This document shows positions 44,474 through 51,911 of a DNA stretch of 64,000 bases, piece after piece (the first letter of the stretch is position 1; each line of letters begins with the position of its first letter). A program made the translations under genes and the position numbers. This DNA comes from Chryseobacterium sp. ZHDP1. GTDB lineage: Bacteria > Bacteroidota > Bacteroidia > Flavobacteriales > Weeksellaceae. The notes under the pieces are model-generated. The model worked only from the letters and a program-made list of their open reading frames with translations, made no database searches and was not told where the DNA came from. The DNA is taken from positions 4,340,001-4,404,000 of the forward strand of contig NZ_CP075682.1 in assembly GCF_018603435.1 (NCBI RefSeq), read 5' to 3'.

Positions 44474-44498
44474 AGTCCTACAACTGTAGGACTTTTTT
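44474..44498 (+). terminator. Rho-independent terminator before the cyclase operon
   Basis: Stem AGTCCTAC (44474-44481) / GTAGGACT (44486-44493), loop AACT, followed by a six-T run. It ends transcription from 43723-44406 and insulates the cyclase genes. Confidence 0.85.
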
Positions 44499-44609
44499 GT
44501 ATCTGAATTGTAAGAAATTATCTTGTTATGTAAAATGAAATTGTTAGTTTTATGGATAATTATTATGCGTTCTTGCAAGTAATTACAAACTAATGCGTGA
44601 AAAGTAAAA

Positions 44610-45371
44610 ATGGCCAATTTAGAATTAATAAAGAAATTAAATCAGAAATATAACAAAACAAGTCCGTTTACGGAGTCGACCAAAAGTTTTTCGTTAAATG
44701 AGTCATTTGATTCACGGAATATTGAGTCCTCTATACAAAATAATATCCAGACACTTGGAAACACTTATGCGATTTACTTCGATCAGGGAAAATCTGCGGA
44801 GGTCGCACTATTATTCATAGATGTTTGCAATTTCTCAACGCGTTTTGGTCATTTGAATGGAAAAGAAATCAGCGAGTATTTTGATGCCTATTACGATAAG
44901 ATTATACCGATAATCTATAAGTTCGGTGGTGAGATTGATAAAATTATTGGAGATGGGATCATCTGTGTATTTGGTGAACCATTTCTCTCAAAACCATTAA
45001 AAGATTGCATCAAAGAAGCTGATAAATGTGCAAAAGAGATTATTAAAGAAACCTATGCGTCCAATAAGTTTGAAAGTAAAATAGCCTTTCATTTTGGTAC
45101 TATAAATTATTTTAAGAATAAATCAGGTCTTTACAATGAATTGACTATAGTTGGTAAACCGCTTACGGAGTTATTCAGATTAGAATCTATTAGTGAAAAT
45201 GAGCGCATAAATTATTTTGTAGAATATTCTGCGTACCCTGAGTGGAATTGGACCGCCGAGCTAAATTCTGACAGCTTGTGGCAGTTAGAGAAAACGAAAG
45301 AAGTTCCAGAAAATCTTAAAGGTGTTAAGTTTAAATATATGCAAACCAATAAATATTGGCGAATAAAATGA
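44610..45371 (+). CDS. Class III nucleotide cyclase 1 of a two-cyclase Pycsar-like operon
   Basis: A 253-residue protein with a single adenylate/guanylate-cyclase domain. Metal-binding aspartates are Asp71 (LLFIDVCNFS) and Asp115 (KIIGDGIICVFGEP). The transition-state position normally held by Asn is Thr186 (VGKPLTELFRLES) and the Arg is kept (Arg190). About 60 residues of N-terminal sequence precede the domain. No TM segment or sensor domain is visible, which is usual for Pycsar cyclases. The stop overlaps the ATG of the second cyclase (ATGA, 45368-45371). Class III cyclases in defence islands make cCMP or cUMP upon phage infection; the nucleotide made here cannot be told from the sequence. 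Confidence 0.8.
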   Translation: MANLELIKKLNQKYNKTSPFTESTKSFSLNESFDSRNIESSIQNNIQTLGNTYAIYFDQGKSAEVALLFIDVCNFSTRFGHLNGKEISEYFDAYYDKIIPIIYKFGGEIDKIIGDGIICVFGEPFLSKPLKDCIKEADKCAKEIIKETYASNKFESKIAFHFGTINYFKNKSGLYNELTIVGKPLTELFRLESISENERINYFVEYSAYPEWNWTAELNSDSLWQLEKTKEVPENLKGVKFKYMQTNKYWRIK

Positions 45372-46351
45372 AACTGATTTTAGATGAAATAGAAAAGGAT
45401 ATTATCGATATCAGGGCAAAAAATTTCAGATATGTATCCACAAGTTTGGTGCCATCAAGACACGATACATCTTTGACCTTTGAACGTGGTGAAGATAAAG
45501 TCGGGAAAGAAATTGACAGCTGTGTTTTATACGTGGATATAAGAAATTCTGTTGAGTTAAATAGGAAGCATCACACCCAAACAATGGGTCGAATTTATAC
45601 TGCTTTTTCGAAGGCCATGTTGAAAATCGCAAAACATCATGGTGGTTATGTACGAAATATTATTGGAGACAGAGTGATGATTGTCTTTCCCAAAGATAAT
45701 TGTTACACCAACGCGGTAAATTGTGCTATTTCAATTTATCATATAGCTCACGATTTGATAAACAAAGTTTTTGAAGAGGTGAATTTTGAATGTGGAATTG
45801 GAATAGATTATGGAAATTTAAAAATAGTGAAAGTTGGCCTTCATAGAAGGGGAAGTGAAGGTTTTGACAATAAGAATCTCGTTTGGGTCGGTTATCCTGC
45901 AAATATTGCTTCAAGACTGACGGACGTTGCAAATAAGTCAGTGGAGAAGCGTAAATTTAAAGTGGAATATTATCCTTATAATTTTTTTGGTTACCTTGGG
46001 TTTCTTCGACCATTTAGTCCACTTAGGCAAGTTCCGACTAGCACCGATAAATTATATAGCGATACTCCAAAGGTTGATATATTAACGGGCGAAGAGTTTA
46101 CAAAAAACATTTCCTTTAGTGATGTTTCAGGAATATCATATAGTGGTGGTAAGTTGATTCGTTTCGATAAAAGTGAATCGAAAATAGATTTTCCTCCAAT
46201 ACTAATGACATCGAGAGTCTATTCTGGATTTAAAGCCGCCAATCCAACTAGAGATGATGTCTCAGGAAAATTTTGGAAAAAGATAGATAATCATAATATC
46301 AAAAATGTTGATGTTGATGTATATGGTGGAACAGTAAATTGGGTAATTTAG
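45368..46351 (+). CDS. Class III nucleotide cyclase 2 of a two-cyclase Pycsar-like operon
   Basis: A 327-residue protein from ATG 45368 (MKLILDEIEKD); an in-frame TTG 12 bp upstream is disregarded. Metal aspartates: Asp57 (CVLYVDIRNSV) and Asp101 (RNIIGDRVMIVFPK). Unlike cyclase 1 it keeps both transition-state residues: Asn179 and Arg183 in VGYPANIASRLTDVANK. A further 140-residue C-terminal extension (from about residue 190, containing FFGYLGFLRPFSPLRQ) is unassigned. It ends 4 bp before the effector gene. The cyclase fold is certain; the product nucleotide is unknown. Confidence 0.8.
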   Translation: MKLILDEIEKDIIDIRAKNFRYVSTSLVPSRHDTSLTFERGEDKVGKEIDSCVLYVDIRNSVELNRKHHTQTMGRIYTAFSKAMLKIAKHHGGYVRNIIGDRVMIVFPKDNCYTNAVNCAISIYHIAHDLINKVFEEVNFECGIGIDYGNLKIVKVGLHRRGSEGFDNKNLVWVGYPANIASRLTDVANKSVEKRKFKVEYYPYNFFGYLGFLRPFSPLRQVPTSTDKLYSDTPKVDILTGEEFTKNISFSDVSGISYSGGKLIRFDKSESKIDFPPILMTSRVYSGFKAANPTRDDVSGKFWKKIDNHNIKNVDVDVYGGTVNWVI

Positions 46352-46355
46352 TTGT

Positions 46356-46898
46356 ATGGAAAAAATAGAGTATAGCACTAAGAGGATAGAGTTAATTAGT
46401 CAATGGATATCTAATTGTGACACAAAGAGCTCATTTATATTGACCTTTTATGGTGTTGTCCTTACCATCATTTTCACGTCAAGCATTGGTTCGGAGATGA
46501 TTAGTTTTTTATCCTGTAGCATAGCAGCAAAATTGAGTTGGGAAAGTTTTGTCAATTTTATTTTGTTATTAACAACAATCGGATTTTTCGTTACCTCTGT
46601 CATTACCTTTTATCAGATATATTTGACTTTAAAGGGGAGAATAAATGTAAATATTTACAAACAAAATGGACTAAATACAGATTCAAATATCTTTTTTGGT
46701 ACCATAGCGACAAAGACTTTTGATATTTTTGAAAGTGAAGTAAATAGTGAGGATGAAGTAAAATACCTAAATGATCTAAATTCTCAAATATTCGTGGCAG
46801 CAAATATTGCAACCGAAAAATTTAAGCACTATAATAAAAGTTTGTTTTGGATGTTTGTATCATTAGGTGTTTTTCTATTTCACATTGTTTTTAAGTAA
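46356..46898 (+). CDS. Pycsar-type transmembrane effector-like protein
   Basis: A 180-residue membrane protein. An N-terminal helix (EKIEYSTKRIELISQWISNCDTKSS) leads to TM1 (SFILTFYGVVLTIIFTSSI, residues 25-44), TM2 (about 68-92, FILLLTTIGFFVTSVITF), a soluble loop of 65 residues, and a final TM helix (about 162-180, SLFWMFVSLGVFLFHIVFK) next to KFKHYNKS. The pattern, Trp-x-x-x-x-Asp-x-Lys before TM1 and Lys-His-Tyr before the last TM, matches the Pycsar effector group (DUF5706-like; recollection). In Pycsar, a cyclic pyrimidine nucleotide activates the effector, which breaks membrane integrity and kills the infected cell. Position directly behind two cyclases supports this. Confidence 0.7.
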   Translation: MEKIEYSTKRIELISQWISNCDTKSSFILTFYGVVLTIIFTSSIGSEMISFLSCSIAAKLSWESFVNFILLLTTIGFFVTSVITFYQIYLTLKGRINVNIYKQNGLNTDSNIFFGTIATKTFDIFESEVNSEDEVKYLNDLNSQIFVAANIATEKFKHYNKSLFWMFVSLGVFLFHIVFK

Positions 46899-46951
46899 AG
46901 GCTATTAAGCAAATAACAGCGTAGTTTTATATTAATTTGGTGGAGACGATT

Positions 46952-48232
46952 TCAATTTTTATGTCTTTTTCGTTTTTTCTTTTTCTTCATGTTGACCTCA
47001 AATAACTGTTCTTCGGGATCTTCGCTATAACCATTCAATAAAAGAGATTCCAGCAGTCCCCAATCGCTTATAATATTTCCCGTATTAAGCATAAAATCGA
47101 ATAACGGATGTAAATCATCTTTTAGAGATTTTGTATTACTCAAAGGAAATTTTTGGGAAGCTAAAAGATCGGTTTTCTCATCCTCATTTAAGTTTTTACC
47201 TGAAAAGAGTTCATGAAATATATTGGCGGAGAATTCTTTGCCTAAATGAGAACCATTGAATACATTTCCGATATTATGATCTACAAAGGTAATTCCATAT
47301 AATCTGCCTTGTTCATTTCTTCTTATTACTGTATTGATTCCGTGGTCTATTAAATAATCGATAAAATCCTTTTCATTGGAGGTTATTGTCTGGGCTGTGG
47401 AAATAATCTGGCTGGTTTTCACTTTAATTTCGGAATTTACTGCTTTACTTTTTTCAAAATGGGATCGAAGAGCGATAAGTCCCGCCTGTTTACCGAAAAG
47501 GGATGCTTTAAAAGGATTCCCTATTTTAGTGCCGCTAGCATCCAGAGCACTATAAACTAATCCTTCTTTTATTTCACCTTTAAAATCTTTTTTTATTTGC
47601 TCGGCAGTAATGTTGAAAAGTGAAAGAAGAGCATTGTAGCTCCCCAGGTTCTGAAAGTTATAATAATCAGGCAGGTAGCGTACCACTGCAGCAATCTGAC
47701 TTTTTATGTTTCCTTTGCCGTAATCGACAGGTGTAAATGTAAAACGCTCGTCAGCACTTTTTTTTTGATCTGCGGGTGTTAAATGGTGTTTTTTTTCAAT
47801 CTGGCGGCAGATTTCCATTGATCTTTTCTTCTCAAAAACATCGGATATTTTTATTCCATTTTCATCGACTGTTGTTGATACAATGTGGATGTGTGTCCTA
47901 TCAATATCATTGTGTTTAAAAACCACATAGGGTTGATTACCATAGCCCATTTTGGTCATATATTCATTTGCGATGTTGATAAAGTCTTCATCCGAAACAA
48001 TATCACGCGGATCTGGATTGAGCGAAATATGGATTGCAGTTTTTTCTGTATTCTTATTGGCGGCAAGGTTCGGGACGAATGAAGCTAATAATTGTCCGGT
48101 CGTATAGTTTCCGTCAGGTGTTTCGAGCATATTGTTCATGTGCAAAATCTTGCCATTATCCTGGAATACCTTGCTATGATTATATAGCAGCGCACCATAG
48201 ATTTTAGAGCCACGTCCTATTTTGGCTATCAT
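46952..48232 (-). CDS. mobB: Relaxase (MobB-like)
   Basis: A 426-residue relaxase/mobilisation nuclease. The N-terminal MIAKIGRGSKIYGALLYNHSK contains the candidate catalytic tyrosine. The three-His metal motif is KHNDIDRTHIHIVSTTVDENG. Further blocks: KRSMEICRQIEKKHHLTPAD and the C-terminal Lys/Arg tail. It nicks one strand at oriT and pilots it to the coupling protein. It overlaps mobA by 4 bp (48229-48232). The candidate oriT is just upstream of mobA. Confidence 0.88.
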   Translation of the reverse strand: MIAKIGRGSKIYGALLYNHSKVFQDNGKILHMNNMLETPDGNYTTGQLLASFVPNLAANKNTEKTAIHISLNPDPRDIVSDEDFINIANEYMTKMGYGNQPYVVFKHNDIDRTHIHIVSTTVDENGIKISDVFEKKRSMEICRQIEKKHHLTPADQKKSADERFTFTPVDYGKGNIKSQIAAVVRYLPDYYNFQNLGSYNALLSLFNITAEQIKKDFKGEIKEGLVYSALDASGTKIGNPFKASLFGKQAGLIALRSHFEKSKAVNSEIKVKTSQIISTAQTITSNEKDFIDYLIDHGINTVIRRNEQGRLYGITFVDHNIGNVFNGSHLGKEFSANIFHELFSGKNLNEDEKTDLLASQKFPLSNTKSLKDDLHPLFDFMLNTGNIISDWGLLESLLLNGYSEDPEEQLFEVNMKKKKKRKRHKN

Positions 48233-48657
48233 AAATTTTGCTTTTTTCCAAGAATTTCTGCTTCAAATTTTTTGCTGAGGATTAAAACTTCCCGGCAGAT
48301 ATTAGCGAGTTCTATGGTCAGTCCTTCAAGTTTTGCTAGGTAAAAGACTGTTTTTTTATCACCGAAATTTGTGTGCAGGATCTTTACGATCTGATTATAG
48401 TTTACGCCTATTGCCCTGAACTGAGCGAAAAACTGCGTTAATTTTGTGCAGTAATCCATAGCGCCTTTCTCTATAATCACCGAATTTATCTTCCTTTCAA
48501 ACAATAGTGATACAATAAATTTAGCTTTATTGTCAAGTCCTGATTGATCTAATAACGATAAAAATCTTGCGTTTTCAGAATCCGTGAGACGGAAAACATA
48601 GCGATGGGTTGCCTTGTCGATTTTGGGTTTTCGACCTCCTTTCCGATTTGCTGTCAT
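48229..48657 (-). CDS. mobA: Mobilisation accessory protein (MobA-like)
   Basis: A 142-residue basic protein, MTANRKGGRKPKIDKATHRYVFRLTDSENARFLSLL, with the ribbon-helix-helix-like start usual in oriT-binding accessory proteins, and the helical C-terminal half FFAQFRAIGVNYNQIVKILHTNF typical of the Bacteroidota mobilisation family. It would bind oriT and aid the relaxase. It overlaps mobB by 4 bp and reads away from the 685-bp intergenic region that carries the candidate oriT. Confidence 0.82.
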   Translation of the reverse strand: MTANRKGGRKPKIDKATHRYVFRLTDSENARFLSLLDQSGLDNKAKFIVSLLFERKINSVIIEKGAMDYCTKLTQFFAQFRAIGVNYNQIVKILHTNFGDKKTVFYLAKLEGLTIELANICREVLILSKKFEAEILGKKQNL

Positions 48658-48770
48658 ATCTTTTTTTCAAAACCTAATAGATAGCGATGAACATTTTAGC
48701 TGATGGGCCTTTAAAAACCTAGTTTTTCCTAGCGATCACATAAGATATCCAAAAGAGCATAAAAGGAAAA

Positions 48771-48858
48771 TCCGACTTCGGAGGATTGCCCAGCCCTCGG
48801 CAGTGCAAGTAGTTTTGGGGCACAAAACGAGTTTTGAGGCACTCAAAACACAACTTGC
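48771..48858. other. Candidate oriT: nested inverted repeats
   Basis: Four inverted repeats are packed here. TCCGA/TCGGA with a 2-nt loop (48771-48782). GTTTTG/CAAAAC with loop GGGCA (48812-48828). GTTTTGAG/CTCAAAAC with loop GCA (48831-48849). An outer pair GCAAGT (48805-48810) and ACTTGC (48853-48858) encloses the last two. The location just upstream of mobA/mobB is where oriT lies in related elements. The nic site cannot be read. The rest of 48658-49342 carries only the 8-bp repeats below. Confidence 0.55.
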
Positions 48859-49080
48859 TCTGTTCTTGGGAACAGATATGAGAAAGAATAGAATAAAGCT
48901 CGCATCATAAAGAGCTTTCGGAAACCGTAGGTAAAAAGAGGAAAGGTAGTAAAGCTTCTGCTTTACAGCCCCTACAGTTGCATTCTTTTGCATAGAGCAT
49001 GTCGGTAAGAACTATGGTCAATGTACCCTCTTACAAAGCAAGTAATTGTAAAAACATAAAAGTATTAGGTTTTAAAACCA

Positions 49081-49134
49081 TAAAACTATAAAAGCATAAA
49101 ATTATAAAAGCGTAAAAGCATAAAACTGGTAAAA
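49081..49134. repeat. Phased 8-bp TAAAA repeats upstream of traA
   Basis: TAAAA begins at 49081, 49089, 49097, 49105, 49113 and 49121, exactly 8 bp apart, then once more at 49130. A similar TAAAA lies at 49057. The 3-bp spacers vary (CTA, GCA, TTA, GCG, GCA). The array is 208 bp upstream of the ParA-like gene and could be a binding site for it or for MobA, or be slippage-prone DNA. Confidence 0.7.
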
Positions 49135-49342
49135 TATGAGGTCATAAGTAGAGGATGTTTTTTTACCAGCCTGCTGTATTTTAAGAAGTACAAATGATTT
49201 ACAAATAAGATATGAGCCTTTATGCAAGGTCATTTTTAAACCAGTAATACTGACTATACATATATTTTACGACGCATCTGTAAACTTAGGTTCTTGCTCT
49301 TTGATACAACTGTAAAATTAAGAAGCTATAAAATAATATAAT

Positions 49343-50110
49343 ATGGAAAAAAAGAAAGAAACCTTAAAGGTAAGCATTTATGCGCAAAAGGGCGGAGTTG
49401 GTAAATCGACAATGACGATTCTTCTTGCGAGCGTTTTGCATTATCGTCTTGGATATAATATCGTGGTAATGGATTGCGATTTTCCGCAGCACAGCCTTCT
49501 CGGTATGCGCGAAAGAGATAAGCGTACCATTATGGAAAGTGATTTTCATAAGCGGCTGGCCGTAAAACAATTCCATACGATCAATAAGAAAGCTTATCCC
49601 ATCATTAAGTGTAAGGCCGAGAATGCACTTGAAAAAGCCTTTGACTACTGTGAGAGTAGCTACGTTCAGCCGGATATTATTTTTTTCGATCTCCCCGGAA
49701 CTGCCAATACGCAGGGTGTTATCGGTGCTTTAAAGGGCATGAACTTTATTTTTTCGCCAATAACCGCAGACCGACTGGTCGTTGAGAGTACATTGGCATT
49801 CAGTGAGGTTTTTCTGAAACTTCCCGCACAGAACAAAAATGCCCTTGAACAATCACTGTTTCTATTCTGGAATCAGGTTGATGGCAGGGAAAAGACAGGT
49901 CTTTATGATTCTTATCAAACTGTAATAGAGGGATTATCGCTAAAGAGTATGACAACAAGGATCATGGACAGTAAGCGGTTTCGGAAAGAAATTGATGACA
50001 CAGGAAGCTATGTTTTCAAGTCCACGCTGCTGCCTGCCGACTTACAGATTTTGAAAGCTACGCGTGTAGATGAATTTGTTAAAGAGTTTTTAAAAATAAT
50101 TCATATCTGA
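49343..50110 (+). CDS. traA: ParA-family ATPase (TraA of CTnDOT-type elements)
   Basis: A 255-residue P-loop ATPase. Deviant Walker A KGGVGKSTMTILLAS (residues about 15-24), Walker A' VMDCDFPQHSL, and Walker B IFFDLPGTANTQG are clear. ParA-type proteins position DNA or protein cargo; in these ICEs the first gene of the transfer operon is a ParA relative with unproven role. It starts about 208 bp after the 8-bp repeats and is 1 bp from the next gene. The operon traA, DUF3408, DUF3408, traD-like follows with gaps of 1-4 bp. Confidence 0.85.
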   Translation: MEKKKETLKVSIYAQKGGVGKSTMTILLASVLHYRLGYNIVVMDCDFPQHSLLGMRERDKRTIMESDFHKRLAVKQFHTINKKAYPIIKCKAENALEKAFDYCESSYVQPDIIFFDLPGTANTQGVIGALKGMNFIFSPITADRLVVESTLAFSEVFLKLPAQNKNALEQSLFLFWNQVDGREKTGLYDSYQTVIEGLSLKSMTTRIMDSKRFRKEIDDTGSYVFKSTLLPADLQILKATRVDEFVKEFLKIIHI

Positions 50111-50111
50111 G

Positions 50112-50519
50112 ATGGCAATAAAGAAAGATCGTAAAGAATTTGAGAAACCCGTCATAGATGAGGAGTACCTGATGAACATTATGAGTGGCGATGAGCCTTT
50201 ACCAGCGGCAAATCCGGAGGAAAGCACCGATAAAGATTTAATTCGCACGGCTAAAGTTGAGAAGTCCAGAACAAGATCCGGTAAAAAAATGGATTACGAA
50301 GAACTGTTTCTTGTCAACCGTTTTCCAACGGGGAGGAGTGGAAAGGTTGTCTATATCCGATCGGAATATCACGAACGGCTCCTGCGCATAGTGCAGTTAA
50401 CCCGTGAGGACAAAATAACGCTGTATTCTTATATAGACAATATCCTGGAGAATCATTTCCGAGAATATGGTGATGAGATTACCGATTATTTCAATAAAAA
50501 ATTTAAACCCATTTTATAA
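50112..50519 (+). CDS. DUF3408 protein (TraB-like)
   Basis: A 135-residue protein. Its C-terminal 75 residues (DYEELFLVNRFPTGRSGKVVYIRSEYHERLLRIVQLTREDKITLYSYIDNILENHF) are typical of DUF3408, a family confined to conjugative elements of Bacteroidota. They resemble a ribbon-helix-helix fold. The N-terminal 60 residues are charged and low in complexity. It starts 1 bp after traA. Partner proteins in transfer are unknown. Confidence 0.8.
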   Translation: MAIKKDRKEFEKPVIDEEYLMNIMSGDEPLPAANPEESTDKDLIRTAKVEKSRTRSGKKMDYEELFLVNRFPTGRSGKVVYIRSEYHERLLRIVQLTREDKITLYSYIDNILENHFREYGDEITDYFNKKFKPIL

Positions 50520-50520
50520 G

Positions 50521-50817
50521 ATGAAAAAGCAAAATAGAAAGGTTGAAGTTACTGTTAAAGTTCATCAGCAGTTAACTTATGAGCATGTGAGTTATGAATC
50601 GCTTTTCCTTTCAGATACTTTGATGGAAAAACGTGGCGATAAGAGCATTTATGTCAGCGGAGAGCATCATACCAGATTAGCCAGAATCGCCAGTGTGATC
50701 GGTGAGGATAAAATCCCGTTATATGCGCTGCTGGATAATATATTGAGACATCATTTCACGCTTTTTGAAGAAATGCTCGTCAGGGAGTTCAAGGACAAAT
50801 CAAAGCCACTTTTTTAA
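50521..50817 (+). CDS. DUF3408 protein (TraC-like), paralogue of the preceding gene
   Basis: A 98-residue protein starting at ATG 50521, 1 bp after the previous stop; a longer in-frame reading is in the end of that gene and is disregarded. YESLFLSDTLMEKRGDKSIYVSGEHHTRLARIASVIGEDKIPLYALLDNILRHHF aligns closely with the C-terminal domain of the 50112-50519 protein. It lacks the acidic N-terminus. Two DUF3408 genes in tandem are usual in these elements. Confidence 0.78.
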   Translation: MKKQNRKVEVTVKVHQQLTYEHVSYESLFLSDTLMEKRGDKSIYVSGEHHTRLARIASVIGEDKIPLYALLDNILRHHFTLFEEMLVREFKDKSKPLF

Positions 50818-50820
50818 GTC

Positions 50821-51435
50821 ATGGAAACTTTAATACAGACCATAATATTGTTCTGCCTAATTGTCGTGATTATACTATTGCTGATCGATAAGGTTAGGTT
50901 CATAAAACCACAGCGGAAAATATTTCGAAAGGTTGAGCAGATAGCTGAACCGGATGTGATAGGGAAGGTCACAATTCCTGAAAAAGCAAAAACACCCGTC
51001 TGGCTTGCCAATAGGAAAAAGTTAATCGAACAAATGTTGACAAATAAGGCGGATCAGGGCAACGAAGATCCAACCAGAAATGACCTGGAAAAGGAAGATG
51101 TCTCCAGTTCTAATATTGAGGAACCTGACGAAACCGATAATATTCCAGAGGATGATGACCGGTTTGGGCAGGCAGTTTCTTTAAATGAACTTACAAAAGT
51201 TGGGGACCTGTTGAAGCAGGACAATCTGGATGCAGCCCAGGAAAAAGAAACAAGTGACATCCTCCACAAAATGGAGGGAACGGAGTTTCTTGCGATGATG
51301 CAACAGTCCATCGATGGGGCTTCGCAGAAGATCGCCAGGCTTTTGGATAAGTCGTTATCGGAAAAGCATAATGTCATTCCGAAAGAGAACCAGAATAATG
51401 CTCTGGACAATTTTAATATCGGAGACTTTATCTGA
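50821..51435 (+). CDS. TraD-like conjugal protein with N-terminal membrane anchor
   Basis: A 204-residue protein: one TM helix (residues 4-22, LIQTIILFCLIVVIILLLI), a positively charged stretch, an acidic low-complexity region (about 75-115), and a helical C-terminus with EFLAMMQQSIDGASQKIARLLD. Position after two DUF3408 genes suits the traD slot of CTnDOT-type operons. It has no enzymatic motif. Assignment rests on location and shape, not on sequence match. Confidence 0.6.
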   Translation: METLIQTIILFCLIVVIILLLIDKVRFIKPQRKIFRKVEQIAEPDVIGKVTIPEKAKTPVWLANRKKLIEQMLTNKADQGNEDPTRNDLEKEDVSSSNIEEPDETDNIPEDDDRFGQAVSLNELTKVGDLLKQDNLDAAQEKETSDILHKMEGTEFLAMMQQSIDGASQKIARLLDKSLSEKHNVIPKENQNNALDNFNIGDFI

Positions 51436-51481
51436 TACTGAATTTTTAAAGCACTAATCAGTAACAATAAAAAAAGGAGCT

Positions 51482-51883
51482 ATGATAGCAAAGGATGATC
51501 CCGATTATGTGATCGAAGAATACAAAGGCCGGATAATAGCCAGTCATAAAAATAATGTTTCCCAAAAATCAATGGACAACATAATCATCGTTTATGATAA
51601 GCTTGATTTTCCTGATTACGGATTTTACATCGGACTTGATGACTCTAAAAGTGCAGGCTACAGGAAAATGGAACCTGTTAATATGGATGATGCTAGAGGT
51701 TATATTGATTGGTTAGCAGAAGTGACCAATAAAAACGACCTCCAGCAAGATGCCTCAGTTTCTGTTCCCCTTCCGATTAAAGAAATTGTGGGCCAGATCT
51801 TATCTGAGGTCGCTTTGAGAAGGTTGGAAAATAATGAGGCACATTCCCCGAGTAAATCCCGGAAAAAGGGTAGAGGGATCTAA
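51482..51883 (+). CDS. Unknown protein, domain B only
   Basis: A 133-residue protein (MIAKDDPDYVIEEYKGRIIASHKNN) that I do not recognise. It resembles the C-terminal part of the next protein: DPDYVIEEYKGRIIASHKN compares with DPDFTLQEYRNYIIASSND, IIIVYDKLDFP with LTIIYEKNNKP, and MDDARGYIDWLAEVTN with VNEAMKHIDNLVDKVN. It therefore represents one domain of a two-domain system. No motif predicts an activity. It lies 46 bp after the traD-like gene. Confidence 0.6.
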   Translation: MIAKDDPDYVIEEYKGRIIASHKNNVSQKSMDNIIIVYDKLDFPDYGFYIGLDDSKSAGYRKMEPVNMDDARGYIDWLAEVTNKNDLQQDASVSVPLPIKEIVGQILSEVALRRLENNEAHSPSKSRKKGRGI

Positions 51884-51911
51884 TTAGATATTCATAAATA
51901 ATAAAGAAAGT

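Noticed and set aside
49051..49135. TAAAA repeats as a CRISPR array
   Set aside because: The period is 8 bp with 3-bp spacers; no repeat-spacer structure and no cas genes are present.
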